From: Endomicrobiia bacterium
Lineage (GTDB): Bacteria; Elusimicrobiota; Endomicrobiia; PHAN01
Assembly: GCA_030018875.1 (NCBI GenBank)
Contig: JASEHK010000116.1
Span: 1-5,083, forward strand
Length of the DNA: 5,083 nt
Direction of reading: 5' to 3'
The notes under the pieces were generated by a model. The model was not told the DNA's origin, did no database searches, and saw nothing but the letters and a program-made list of their open reading frames with translations. A program made the translations under genes and the position numbers. Positions 1-5,083 of this stretch are shown here, piece after piece. Position 1 is the first letter of the stretch, and each line of letters opens with the position of its first letter.

Positions 1-3000
1 TGATTTTTTGGCAGCCGAACACGGAGGGAGATATCCAGTCGTACATCGTTTATAGAAGCACGAGAGTTATCGCCGACGGGTCATTTCCCGCGCCGTTAGT
101 CGAGGTTTTTTCTCCGTATTATTACGACAATAATTTAGACGGCTGGTTAGATTCTCAGGGAAAACACGTCGGGCTTCTTGAAAACGGCGCCACATACTAT
201 TACCGTGTCCGCTCCGTTGACAGAAGCGGGAACAAATCCGCGCTTTCAAATCAGATAACGGTTGTTCCGAGAGCCATAAAAGTCACCTTCTGGGTTGATA
301 CCAGAGAAAGCGCTCTGTCGGTTGCGTCCGTGGATGTGGAGGGAGACGCTCTGGCATTCGGCGATACCAAACCTCAAAGGGCTGTCCGGGGATGGATACA
401 ATTGTATTCCAACGGCGACGGGACATTCCAAAGAACTTTCGAGATGGATGATTCCGACTTCATAGAATATAAATATGTGATTACAACCTCCGTCGGAGGA
501 AGGGTGGGCGAGGGCGATGCGGGGCATTTGTTCAACGATCCCGCTGGAACCAACGGCGCGGAAAACCGCGGCGAGATTTATCTTGACGCCATACCAAACG
601 TTGAGATTAGAGACGAGGGGAACGGGACGATGCTTTTGGCGAATGTCTGGCGCTGGTACCAGGACAGGGCGCCGCGCACTCCGTCCGCATTGTCAATTTC
701 AGCGGGGCCGAATATTTTGACCGTCGGATGGACGAAAAACTCCGAGCCGGATTTAAGTTATTACTCTGTACAACGCTCAACATGGAGTTCGGTATTTTCG
801 GGCGCGGTCACATCGGTTGACATCGGCAAAGAGCAGATTAGTTATGTTGACACGAATCTGACAAATGGCAATACTTATTATTACAGGGTTCGGGCGACGG
901 ATAGAAGAAATAACACAAGCGGATGGTCGTCCTCCGTTTCCGCTTTTCCGAGAGCGGCGGATACAACCGCGCCTGTGGCGCCATCAGGATTGGTTGCGTA
1001 TGGTTCGGGGACAAATGGGCTTGGAGCGATTGAAATAAAATGGAACGCGAATTTTGAAGGCGACCTCGCGGGATATAATATTCACCGCTCGTCGGAAAGC
1101 GAGTTTACGCCCGTCGCCGCCAATAAATTAAACATCGTTTTGATTTCGCCGTCGCAGGAGCCGCTTTACACCGACGGGAACACAACAACCGGCACGCAGT
1201 ACTATTACAAGATTGTTGCGATTGATGACAGTGGCAACGCCTCAAACCCTTCCGCGCAACTCCCTGCAAAAATCGTTCCGGTGACACTTAATGTTGATAT
1301 GGGAAATATCAATCCTTCAAATGTTCAACTCCTCGGAAACACAAAGCCGCTCGATTGGAGCGGAACAAATAATCTGACATATCTGGCGGCAAGCACCTAC
1401 ACGCTCACACTCGGTTTTGTTTCGGGGACTACGCTCTGGTATCAATACGGATACAACTCGGTTTCCGTCAAGGAACAGCAGTTTGCGACGGCATCGAAAT
1501 ACCGCGAGTACGCAATCGGGTATTCCACCGCGGTCGTACATAACGACTGGGAGCAAAACCCCGATGTCGTCTCCGGCGTCAAGACCTACGGCGGTGTCAA
1601 CAAGGCATATCTTTATTGGGACGCGAACACGACCGCCGAGGACCTTGCGGGCTACAACATCTATCGCTCCGAGCCGCCTTCAACCACACCCACACTTAAA
1701 TTAAATGCGACACCCACAAGTTATATTCAGCCCTATACCGTGACAGGACTTGCCGTCGGTAACACATATTATTTTTCCATCAAAGCGGTTGATTCGGGGA
1801 GTCAGGTTTTGGAAAGCACCGCCGCCGCGAGCGTCTCGGTTTTCATATCTTCGAGCGTTTACGTCCATTTCGGAATCCCGTTTTCAGTCGGACAATCAAG
1901 CGCGCCGTGGGGCGATGCCGACAAAATAAAGATGTATCTGGCGGTACACAACTCGACGGATACGGATCTTTCCGTCTGGAACACCCCCGAAAGAGCAAAT
2001 GTTACAAACGGAAAAATGGAGATGACGGCCTCCGGCGACGGAACATATCGCGCCGCCGTTTCTTTGGCCGTCGGAAATCGCTACAATTTTACATTCTTCG
2101 CGCAGACGACAAACAATCCTCCGTCGGGTTTGAACGGCAACACCGAATATTACGACACAGTTCCGGATACGGGGACTTTTATAGTTTCAAACTCATCAAC
2201 GGGCATATCTGCGCCGGGCGGCGTATCGGCTGTTTTTGCGCCGTTCGGGAAAACCCGCGACGCCAGGCGTGTTCTGGTTCTGCCTTCTAATCTTGCTGGC
2301 GGCTCTACGATATACGTCTTTGCGAACTTCGGCTCGACTCCGACCGCGCCGACTTATATACAGGCCGTCGGCGGAAACAACAAAATCACACTCTATTGGT
2401 CGGCGCCGTACGGTTCTCCGTGGACGTATCCGTCGCCGGAAAAAACCGGCAATGTTCCTCTTGGAGGCGGCGAGTCAATGAAGGCGGCCGATGTCGTTGC
2501 CGGCGGGGTATATCACATTTTCGTCACAACATATAATCATGGGAGTTTTGCTTCGTATACCGCGAGTGTAACCGTTTCAGGCGGAACTATGAACTATACT
2601 TTTTCGGGACTTCAAAACGGCGTGACCTATTATTATCTTATGCGTTCATCCGATACTTTCGGGGGTCTCGTCGGGAATAATTTCAGCGTACTGTCGGCGA
2701 CCATAAGCGCTATTCCCACGTCGGCGGCAGTTCCCGTAAGTGTGCGGGTCAACCGCGGCGCCGACGGGCTCTGGAAAGCGGTAAGAAAAACAATCGCCTT
2801 TCAGGAGGGAACAAGTGTCCCCTCGTGGGACGCCGACGGGAAGTCAAACGTTACTCCGACGGGAAGAGCGGTTAATATGGCGCCTCCGTCCGACGACGCG
2901 GCCGAGCAGGAATTCCTGGCGAACCTCACTCCGGGAACTTCATATAACTTTATACTTTTCGCGTACTCCACTTTTTCTATTTCGGGTCTTGAAACAAACA

Positions 3001-3749
3001 CCACTTATTTTGATACCGCGCCGGACTCCGGCTCGGGCGGAATGGTTACTTCAACTTCTACGGTTTCGATAACATCTCACGGCAGCGCGCGTTGCGGGCC
3101 GGTGGGGCCGACTTCCGACGCAAGACGGATTTTATATGTTCCGACGAATCTTCCTTCCGGCTCGACTTTTTATGTCTATTGCAACTTCGCTTCAAGTCCG
3201 ACAGCCACGTATGTTTCGGCTCTTGTCATAAGTTCTTATTCAATAAAACTCGATTGGACGCCTTACGGCGATTGGGGGACGAACGGCGAAAGTTTGAAAG
3301 CCGCCGACGTTATCGCCGGCGGATTTTACTATGTTTATCGTTCGAGTGTCAGTTCGTCGGGGCCGTGGAATCTTTGGGTTTCGACGTCGTCGAGAAACTG
3401 GATTGATGATAACCGTCACGCGCCCGCCGATGGGCTGGGGCTTGAAGCCGGGCGGACTTATTTTTACGTAGTAGTTTCGTCGGACTCATATAGCGGAAAC
3501 TTTATACCCAATATGTACCGCGCCGGCGCGCCCGCGTTTTCCTCGTCGGACGCATCCGCCACGCCGCGCGAAAAGGTCCCTGCCTATTTCAAAGTCGAAA
3601 ATAATTTCTTCGACGAAAGATATATTTTAACCGTCAAAATCGTCAGGAGCGGCGGTTCGGGAGAAAAAAACTTTTTTCGGACTAATGGCGAACCGGAGGA
3701 ACCGCCGACCGGAAAAATAAAAAGCGGTCGTTACAAGTTTTTTAAATAA
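1..3749 (+). CDS. Large secreted multi-FnIII / beta-sandwich protein, 5'-truncated by the window edge
   Basis: The frame is open from position 3 to the TAA at 3747-3749, giving 1248 visible residues. The GTG at 330 is internal, because a good FnIII domain is encoded upstream of it, so the true start lies outside the window. Modules by visible residue: FnIII 1-90 (N-terminus cut); E-set/CBM-like about 93-198; FnIII 224-318; FnIII 325-425; E-set/CBM-like 426-520; FnIII 522-614; A1 617-781; B1 782-905; A2 908-1066; B2 1067-1188; P-x-YFKVEN motif at about 1193-1200 and a basic tail. The FnIII domains show the usual W in strand B, a DLxxYxIxRS-like strand C and TYYYRV-like strand F. Only two cysteines occur, both in A2. 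No catalytic motif or transmembrane anchor is visible. An extracellular structural, adhesive or glycan-binding role is inferred from architecture alone. Any signal peptide would be upstream of the window. Confidence 0.9.
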   Translation, partial: IFWQPNTEGDIQSYIVYRSTRVIADGSFPAPLVEVFSPYYYDNNLDGWLDSQGKHVGLLENGATYYYRVRSVDRSGNKSALSNQITVVPRAIKVTFWVDTRESALSVASVDVEGDALAFGDTKPQRAVRGWIQLYSNGDGTFQRTFEMDDSDFIEYKYVITTSVGGRVGEGDAGHLFNDPAGTNGAENRGEIYLDAIPNVEIRDEGNGTMLLANVWRWYQDRAPRTPSALSISAGPNILTVGWTKNSEPDLSYYSVQRSTWSSVFSGAVTSVDIGKEQISYVDTNLTNGNTYYYRVRATDRRNNTSGWSSSVSAFPRAADTTAPVAPSGLVAYGSGTNGLGAIEIKWNANFEGDLAGYNIHRSSESEFTPVAANKLNIVLISPSQEPLYTDGNTTTGTQYYYKIVAIDDSGNASNPSAQLPAKIVPVTLNVDMGNINPSNVQLLGNTKPLDWSGTNNLTYLAASTYTLTLGFVSGTTLWYQYGYNSVSVKEQQFATASKYREYAIGYSTAVVHNDWEQNPDVVSGVKTYGGVNKAYLYWDANTTAEDLAGYNIYRSEPPSTTPTLKLNATPTSYIQPYTVTGLAVGNTYYFSIKAVDSGSQVLESTAAASVSVFISSSVYVHFGIPFSVGQSSAPWGDADKIKMYLAVHNSTDTDLSVWNTPERANVTNGKMEMTASGDGTYRAAVSLAVGNRYNFTFFAQTTNNPPSGLNGNTEYYDTVPDTGTFIVSNSSTGISAPGGVSAVFAPFGKTRDARRVLVLPSNLAGGSTIYVFANFGSTPTAPTYIQAVGGNNKITLYWSAPYGSPWTYPSPEKTGNVPLGGGESMKAADVVAGGVYHIFVTTYNHGSFASYTASVTVSGGTMNYTFSGLQNGVTYYYLMRSSDTFGGLVGNNFSVLSATISAIPTSAAVPVSVRVNRGADGLWKAVRKTIAFQEGTSVPSWDADGKSNVTPTGRAVNMAPPSDDAAEQEFLANLTPGTSYNFILFAYSTFSISGLETNTTYFDTAPDSGSGGMVTSTSTVSITSHGSARCGPVGPTSDARRILYVPTNLPSGSTFYVYCNFASSPTATYVSALVISSYSIKLDWTPYGDWGTNGESLKAADVIAGGFYYVYRSSVSSSGPWNLWVSTSSRNWIDDNRHAPADGLGLEAGRTYFYVVVSSDSYSGNFIPNMYRAGAPAFSSSDASATPREKVPAYFKVENNFFDERYILTVKIVRSGGSGEKNFFRTNGEPEEPPTGKIKSGRYKFFK
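3..272 (+). other. FnIII domain 1 (N-terminally incomplete)
   Basis: Visible residues 1-90 of gene 1. Strand B ends in IFWQP, followed by EGDIQSYIVYRS (strand C) and NGATYYYRVRSVDRSGN (strand F and turn). This is the bacterial FnIII pattern repeated downstream in the same protein. It shows that the reading frame is genuine coding sequence upstream of the GTG at 330. Confidence 0.8.
279..596 (+). other. E-set / starch-binding-like module 1 (CBM48/CBM20-like)
   Basis: About residues 93-198 of gene 1. It opens with KVTFWVDTRES, continues through VDVEGDALAFGD, then NGDGTFQRTFEM and FIEYKYVIT, and ends with a GHLFNDP-like turn. The order VTFxVD, V-x-GD, GDGTF, then YKYV is the pattern of glycogen- or starch-binding E-set domains, where the polypeptide often runs GDGTW/Y ... 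YEYKFVV. The family assignment rests on pattern only. I cannot identify ligand-binding tryptophans with confidence, so a sugar-binding function is inference. Confidence 0.5.
672..956 (+). other. FnIII domain 2
   Basis: Residues 224-318 of gene 1. TPSALSIS opens the domain, followed by LTVGWTKNSEPDLSYYSVQRS and NGNTYYYRVRATDRRNNTS, and it closes at AFPRA. The strand B tryptophan and the strand F tyrosine cluster are in place, so this is a regular, complete FnIII domain. Confidence 0.8.
975..1277 (+). other. FnIII domain 3
   Basis: Residues 325-425 of gene 1. APSGLVAYGSG starts the domain, then IEIKWNANFEGDLAGYNIHRS and GTQYYYKIVAIDDSGNAS. A TTAPVAPSG-type linker precedes it, as is common between tandem bacterial FnIII domains. 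Confidence 0.8.
1278..1562 (+). other. E-set / starch-binding-like module 2
   Basis: Residues 426-520 of gene 1. It starts VTLNVDMGNINPSNVQLLGN, followed by KPLDWSG, STYTLTLGFVSGTTLWYQYGY, and a REYAIGY ... VVHNDWE end. The opening VTLNVDMxxxxPSNVxLLGN and the strand TYTLTLxxxxGTxxxYQY resemble CBM20/CBM48-like E-set domains. It parallels the KVTFWVD module upstream, being likewise placed between two FnIII domains. The assignment is by pattern only. Confidence 0.5.
1566..1844 (+). other. FnIII domain 4
   Basis: Residues 522-614 of gene 1. GGVNKAYLYWDANTTAEDLA begins strands B-C, then GYNIYRSEPP, and AVGNTYYFSIKAVDSGS forms strand F. It is the last regular FnIII before the A-B units begin. 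Confidence 0.75.
1851..2717 (+). repeat. A-B composite protein module, copy 1 (A1 + B1)
   Basis: Residues 617-905 of gene 1. A1 contains SSAPWGDADKIKM, SGDGTYRAAVSLAVG, RYNFTFFA, NTEYYDTVPDTGTF, TRDARRVLVLPSNL and STIYVFANFGSTP, in that order. B1 is FnIII-like, with ITLYWSAP and NGVTYYYLMRSSDT, but carries an inserted segment ending GGGESMKAADVVAGGVYHIF between strands B and C. The same order recurs at 2724-3566 and in gene 2. Similarity is evident at the protein level while the DNA has drifted, so the duplication is not recent. I know no named domain family for A. Confidence 0.7.
2724..3566 (+). repeat. A-B composite protein module, copy 2 (A2 + B2)
   Basis: Residues 908-1188 of gene 1. A2 has LTPGTSYNFILFA, NTTYFDTAPDSGSGG, TSDARRILYVPTNL and STFYVYCNFASSP, aligning motif by motif with A1. 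Its GDGT hairpin is degenerate (SDDAAEQEFLANL). B2 has IKLDWTPYG, then NGESLKAADVIAGGFYYVY, and AGRTYFYVVVSSDS as strand F. The two cysteines of the whole visible protein lie in A2, at residues 1031 and 1060, where A1 has Phe and Ala. Confidence 0.7.
3576..3746 (+). other. C-terminal P-x-YFKVEN motif and basic tail of gene 1
   Basis: Residues 1192-1248 of gene 1. VPAYFKVENNFFDERY matches VPVYFKVENIDEKY near the end of gene 2, and a 15-nt stretch (3584-3598) is identical at the DNA level to 4776-4790. Beyond that point the two proteins diverge. Gene 1 ends in a Lys/Arg-rich tail finishing KSGRYKFFK, while gene 2 continues with an acidic/aromatic segment. A conserved C-terminal motif on two secreted neighbours could be a sorting or assembly signal, but that is inference. 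Confidence 0.5.
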
Positions 3750-3754
3750 AAGAA

Positions 3755-3775
3755 GTCAAGGACTTAATCCTTGAC
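3755..3775 (+). promoter_or_regulatory. Perfect 8-bp intergenic hairpin abutting the gene 2 ribosome-binding site
   Basis: Arms GTCAAGGA (3755-3762) and TCCTTGAC (3768-3775) are perfectly complementary around a 5-nt CTTAA loop. The 3' arm ends exactly one base before the GGGAGG ribosome-binding site. There is no T run after the stem, so it does not look like an intrinsic terminator. It could affect transcript stability, processing between the two cistrons or translation initiation of gene 2, or it could be a palindromic repeat remnant. Confidence 0.55.
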
Positions 3776-3781
3776 GGGAGG
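3776..3781 (+). promoter_or_regulatory. Ribosome-binding site of gene 2
   Basis: GGGAGG is a strong Shine-Dalgarno sequence. It lies 5 nt before the ATG at 3787 and 8 nt before a second in-frame ATG at 3790. The spacing slightly favours the second ATG, giving a protein one residue shorter (MYRLFRLL). Confidence 0.8.
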
Positions 3782-3786
3782 CAGTT

Positions 3787-3870
3787 ATGATGTACAGATT
3801 GTTCAGGTTGTTGTCGTGCATAGCATTAGCCGCGTTCGTGGGCGCTTCGGCGCTTTACGCGGTCTCGGCA
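3787..3870 (+). other. Sec signal peptide of gene 2
   Basis: The n-region is MMYRLFR, with two arginines. The h-region is LLSCIALAAFVGASAL, and the c-region ends in LYA-VSA before NAPWG. Cleavage after Ala28 (V-S-A) would leave a mature protein starting NAPWGD, exactly where the A module begins by comparison with SSAPWGD in gene 1. Cleavage after Ala25 is the alternative. Confidence 0.85.
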
Positions 3871-4920
3871 AACGCCCCGTGGGGCGACCCCGCGCAGATA
3901 CAGGTTGGGGCGGTGATTCAGTCGGGCGTCTCAATATCCGCTTGGGCCGGTGAAGGGGGAGGCGACCAAAGGGGAGATATAACCGGCAATACCACATCGT
4001 TTCACACCCCCACTACGCAGATGACGGCGATTGGGGACGGCACTTACCAGTTCAGGACCGACCTGGTGCCCGGAGCCGTTTACAACTACATATTCGGCGC
4101 CAGAATATTGCAGAATGCCTGGGGATTCGCGGCCGGAAGTGACTATGCCGAGCCGATTCCCGACGGGACGCAGCAGGACGACGCGGGCAATTACTCGAAC
4201 TCCGACCCGGGGACTTTCGTATCGCTGTCCTCGACGGCGTACTCGGCGACGGGCGACGGCGGGGTGTCGTACATCTCCATCAGCGGCGCCGCAAGAAGGC
4301 GGCTTGATATGCCCTCGGTTGATCCGGGCACGACCATTTACGTCTTCAACAACTTCGGCTCGCTTCCGCGCGGAGTAGCAAACTACTCCGTAAGGATATC
4401 GTCCGGACGGCTGGATCTCAACTGGCAGGGCGCGCTGGGAACGTGGGGGGCGGGTATGCCTTCCGTTGACGCCCTCGGCGGGAGAAACCTGCTCTACGTC
4501 AGCACGTCCAACTCCGCGGGGCCTTACTCGCTTCTGGCAAATCTCGCCGGAACCGTCACGTATTACGCTCACTCGGGACTCGCCAACGGCACGTCGTATT
4601 ATTTCATATTCGTCTCATCCGACCCTTATGCGGGTGTGACGCGCTCGACTTATACGGCGTCGAAATCGCTTTGGGCGAATCTTTCGCGCGGCATTCCGCC
4701 GGCCGGCACATCGTGGAACACCGACGGGTACGCGCACAATGATAAATACGGAAAACCTTCTGGCCCCGTTCCGGTCTATTTCAAAGTCGAGAATATTGAC
4801 GAGAAATATGTCGCGGCGCACGGAGATATTGTTTATCTGACTCCGTGGGATGAGGACGGACGACTTTACCGGAACAAGATTCCCGGTCTGTTCCTTGCGG
4901 TGTATGTGCCGAAGGGATAA
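3787..4920 (+). CDS. Secreted A-B module protein, short paralogue of the gene 1 C-terminal region
   Basis: 377 aa, complete. A Sec signal peptide covers residues 1-28: MMYRLFR, a hydrophobic core, then LYA or VSA as cleavage sites at 25 or 28. Cys11 follows LLS, but it precedes most of the hydrophobic core, so this is not a lipoprotein; the mature chain has no cysteine. The A module (about 29-194) has NAPWGDPAQI, GDGTYQFRTDLVPG, VYNYIFGA, AARRRLDMPSVDPG and TIYVFNNFGSLP. The B module (about 195-297) has LDLNWQGALGTW, an insertion with VDALGGRNLLYVS, and NGTSYYFIFVSSD. A C-terminal region (327-377) carries PVPVYFKVENIDEKY, then LTPWDEDG and a GLFLAVYVPKG end. It sits 37 nt after gene 1, probably in one operon. 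No enzyme motif is visible. A surface or extracellular partner of gene 1 is inferred; the function is unknown. Confidence 0.9.
   Translation: MMYRLFRLLSCIALAAFVGASALYAVSANAPWGDPAQIQVGAVIQSGVSISAWAGEGGGDQRGDITGNTTSFHTPTTQMTAIGDGTYQFRTDLVPGAVYNYIFGARILQNAWGFAAGSDYAEPIPDGTQQDDAGNYSNSDPGTFVSLSSTAYSATGDGGVSYISISGAARRRLDMPSVDPGTTIYVFNNFGSLPRGVANYSVRISSGRLDLNWQGALGTWGAGMPSVDALGGRNLLYVSTSNSAGPYSLLANLAGTVTYYAHSGLANGTSYYFIFVSSDPYAGVTRSTYTASKSLWANLSRGIPPAGTSWNTDGYAHNDKYGKPSGPVPVYFKVENIDEKYVAAHGDIVYLTPWDEDGRLYRNKIPGLFLAVYVPKG
3871..4677 (+). repeat. A-B composite protein module, copy 3 (A3 + B3, in gene 2)
   Basis: Residues 29-297 of gene 2 repeat the motif order of the two gene 1 copies: APWGD, GDGTY, YNYIF, a DPGTF segment, the AARRRLDMPS equivalent of DARRVLVLPS, and TIYVFNNFGS. 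An FnIII-like B domain with an insertion before strand C follows. The first residue of the DARR motif is Ala here. The NTxYxDTxPDxG segment is represented by the looser SDYAEPIPDGT followed by SDPGTF. Confidence 0.7.
4771..4917 (+). other. C-terminal P-x-YFKVEN region of gene 2
   Basis: Residues 329-377 of gene 2. PVYFKVENIDEKY corresponds to PAYFKVENNFFDERY in gene 1. After it come HGDIVYLTPWDEDG and a hydrophobic IPGLFLAVYVPKG end. The region is short and follows the last beta domain, the position expected of a sorting or assembly tail. It does not look like a known one: no LPXTG, no PEP-CTERM, and no hydrophobic-plus-basic anchor. Confidence 0.45.
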
Positions 4921-4942
4921 AAAGTGAAAGGGTAAAAAATGA

Positions 4943-4964
4943 TTGTAGTTGCCGATTTATCGGC
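4943..4964 (+). repeat. REP-like unit 1 (GTAG + hairpin, plus orientation)
   Basis: GTAG at 4945-4948, spacer TT, then a perfect hairpin with arms GCCGAT (4951-4956) and ATCGGC (4959-4964). The left end TTGTAGTTGC (4943-4952) is the exact inverted repeat of GCAACTACAA at 5004-5013. It lies 22 nt after the gene 2 stop codon. No T run follows, so it is not a typical terminator. Confidence 0.65.
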
Positions 4965-4988
4965 GATGTAAAAAAGTAAACAAGTTAG

Positions 4989-5013
4989 GCAGGGACAAGC
5001 CCTGCAACTACAA
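4989..5013 (-). repeat. REP-like unit 2 (GTAG + hairpin, minus orientation)
   Basis: Read on the minus strand: TT, GTAG (5011-5008), spacer TT, then a perfect hairpin with arms GCAGGG and CCCTGC around a CTTGT loop (5005-4989). Together with unit 1 it forms an inverted pair bounded by perfect 10-bp inverted repeats, 71 bp in total, as in bacterial interspersed mosaic elements. Confidence 0.65.
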
Positions 5014-5023
5014 CCAATATAAT

Positions 5024-5046
5024 GTAGATGCACCCCTTGTGGGCGC
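5024..5046 (+). repeat. REP-like unit 3 (GTAG + hairpin, plus orientation)
   Basis: GTAG at 5024-5027, spacer AT, then a hairpin with arms GCACCC (5030-5035) and GGGCGC (5041-5046) around a CTTGT loop, with one A-C mismatch. The GTAG, the 2-nt spacer, the GC-bounded stem and the CTTGT loop match unit 2, while the stem sequence itself differs. That is what independent members of one repeat family would show. Confidence 0.55.
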
Positions 5047-5083
5047 TGAAATGCTTGTTTGAAATTCCTGTGCATTAAAAGTA

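Noticed and set aside
330..332. GTG as the start codon of gene 1
   Set aside because: The frame is open upstream to the window edge and encodes most of an FnIII domain ending NGATYYYRVRSVD. A start here would also cut into the E-set-like module.
3811..3819. Lipobox at LLSC (residues 8-11) of gene 2
   Set aside because: The cysteine precedes most of the hydrophobic core, so it is too early for signal peptidase II. A type I cleavage site is present at residues 25-28.
3931..4572. 213-aa open frame on the minus strand inside gene 2
   Set aside because: It is Arg/Val/Gly-rich, has no recognisable domain, and lies entirely antisense to a gene with a signal peptide and conserved modules. It is a by-product of GC-rich codons in the opposite frame.
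4951..4964. Intrinsic terminator for gene 2
   Set aside because: The stem is followed by GATGTAAAAAAG rather than a T tract. The GTAG head shared with the other units explains it better as a repeat, though it could still influence the 3' end.
4939..4971. Tiny plus-strand frame MIVVADLSAM after gene 2
   Set aside because: Ten residues lying mostly within REP-like unit 1, without a convincing ribosome-binding site.
4866..5075. 69-aa minus-strand open frame across the end of gene 2 and the intergenic repeats
   Set aside because: It runs through the REP-like palindromes and antisense to gene 2, with no ribosome-binding site or domain.
5028..5075. ATGCAC / GTGCAT inverted repeat around REP-like unit 3
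   Set aside because: Only 6 bp arms with a 36-nt interior; this can arise by chance and has no matching feature in the other units.

Overview
The window carries two adjacent plus-strand genes for large secreted, modular beta-sandwich proteins, followed by a short intergenic region holding a cluster of small REP-like palindromes. The DNA is close to balanced in GC. The long fibronectin type III (FnIII) chain, the Sec signal peptide and the REP-like repeats suggest an uncultured Gram-negative bacterium. Elusimicrobiota or Omnitrophota would fit, but no marker gene here allows firm placement.

Layout. Positions 1-3749 are the 3' part of a long gene that is already open at the left edge; its real start is outside the window. 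The visible 1248 residues alternate FnIII domains with two kinds of non-FnIII beta modules. The first half has FnIII domains interleaved with two modules resembling starch/glycogen-binding E-set folds (CBM48/CBM20-like). The second half holds two tandem copies of a composite unit, here called A-B. A is a beta module carrying GDGT, NTxYxDTxPDxG and DARR signatures. B is an FnIII-like domain with an inserted loop. The gene ends with a short conserved P-x-YFKVEN motif and a basic tail.

A 37-nt gap contains a perfect 8-bp hairpin directly abutting a GGGAGG ribosome-binding site. Gene 2 follows at 3787-4920 (377 aa): a Sec signal peptide, one A-B unit and the same P-x-YFKVEN motif at the C-terminus. 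Gene 2 is thus a minimal stand-alone version of the C-terminal architecture of gene 1, and the two are probably co-transcribed and act together outside the cytoplasm. I infer a surface or extracellular adhesion or glycan-binding role. No catalytic domain is visible.

Positions 4921-5083 contain no credible gene. They hold three REP-like units, each with GTAG, a 2-nt spacer and a hairpin, in orientations +, -, +. The first two form an inverted pair bounded by perfect 10-bp inverted repeats.

The most notable items are the three-copy A-B module, for which I know no named family, and the GTAG-hairpin cluster, which matches the known form of substrates for REP-associated tyrosine transposases.
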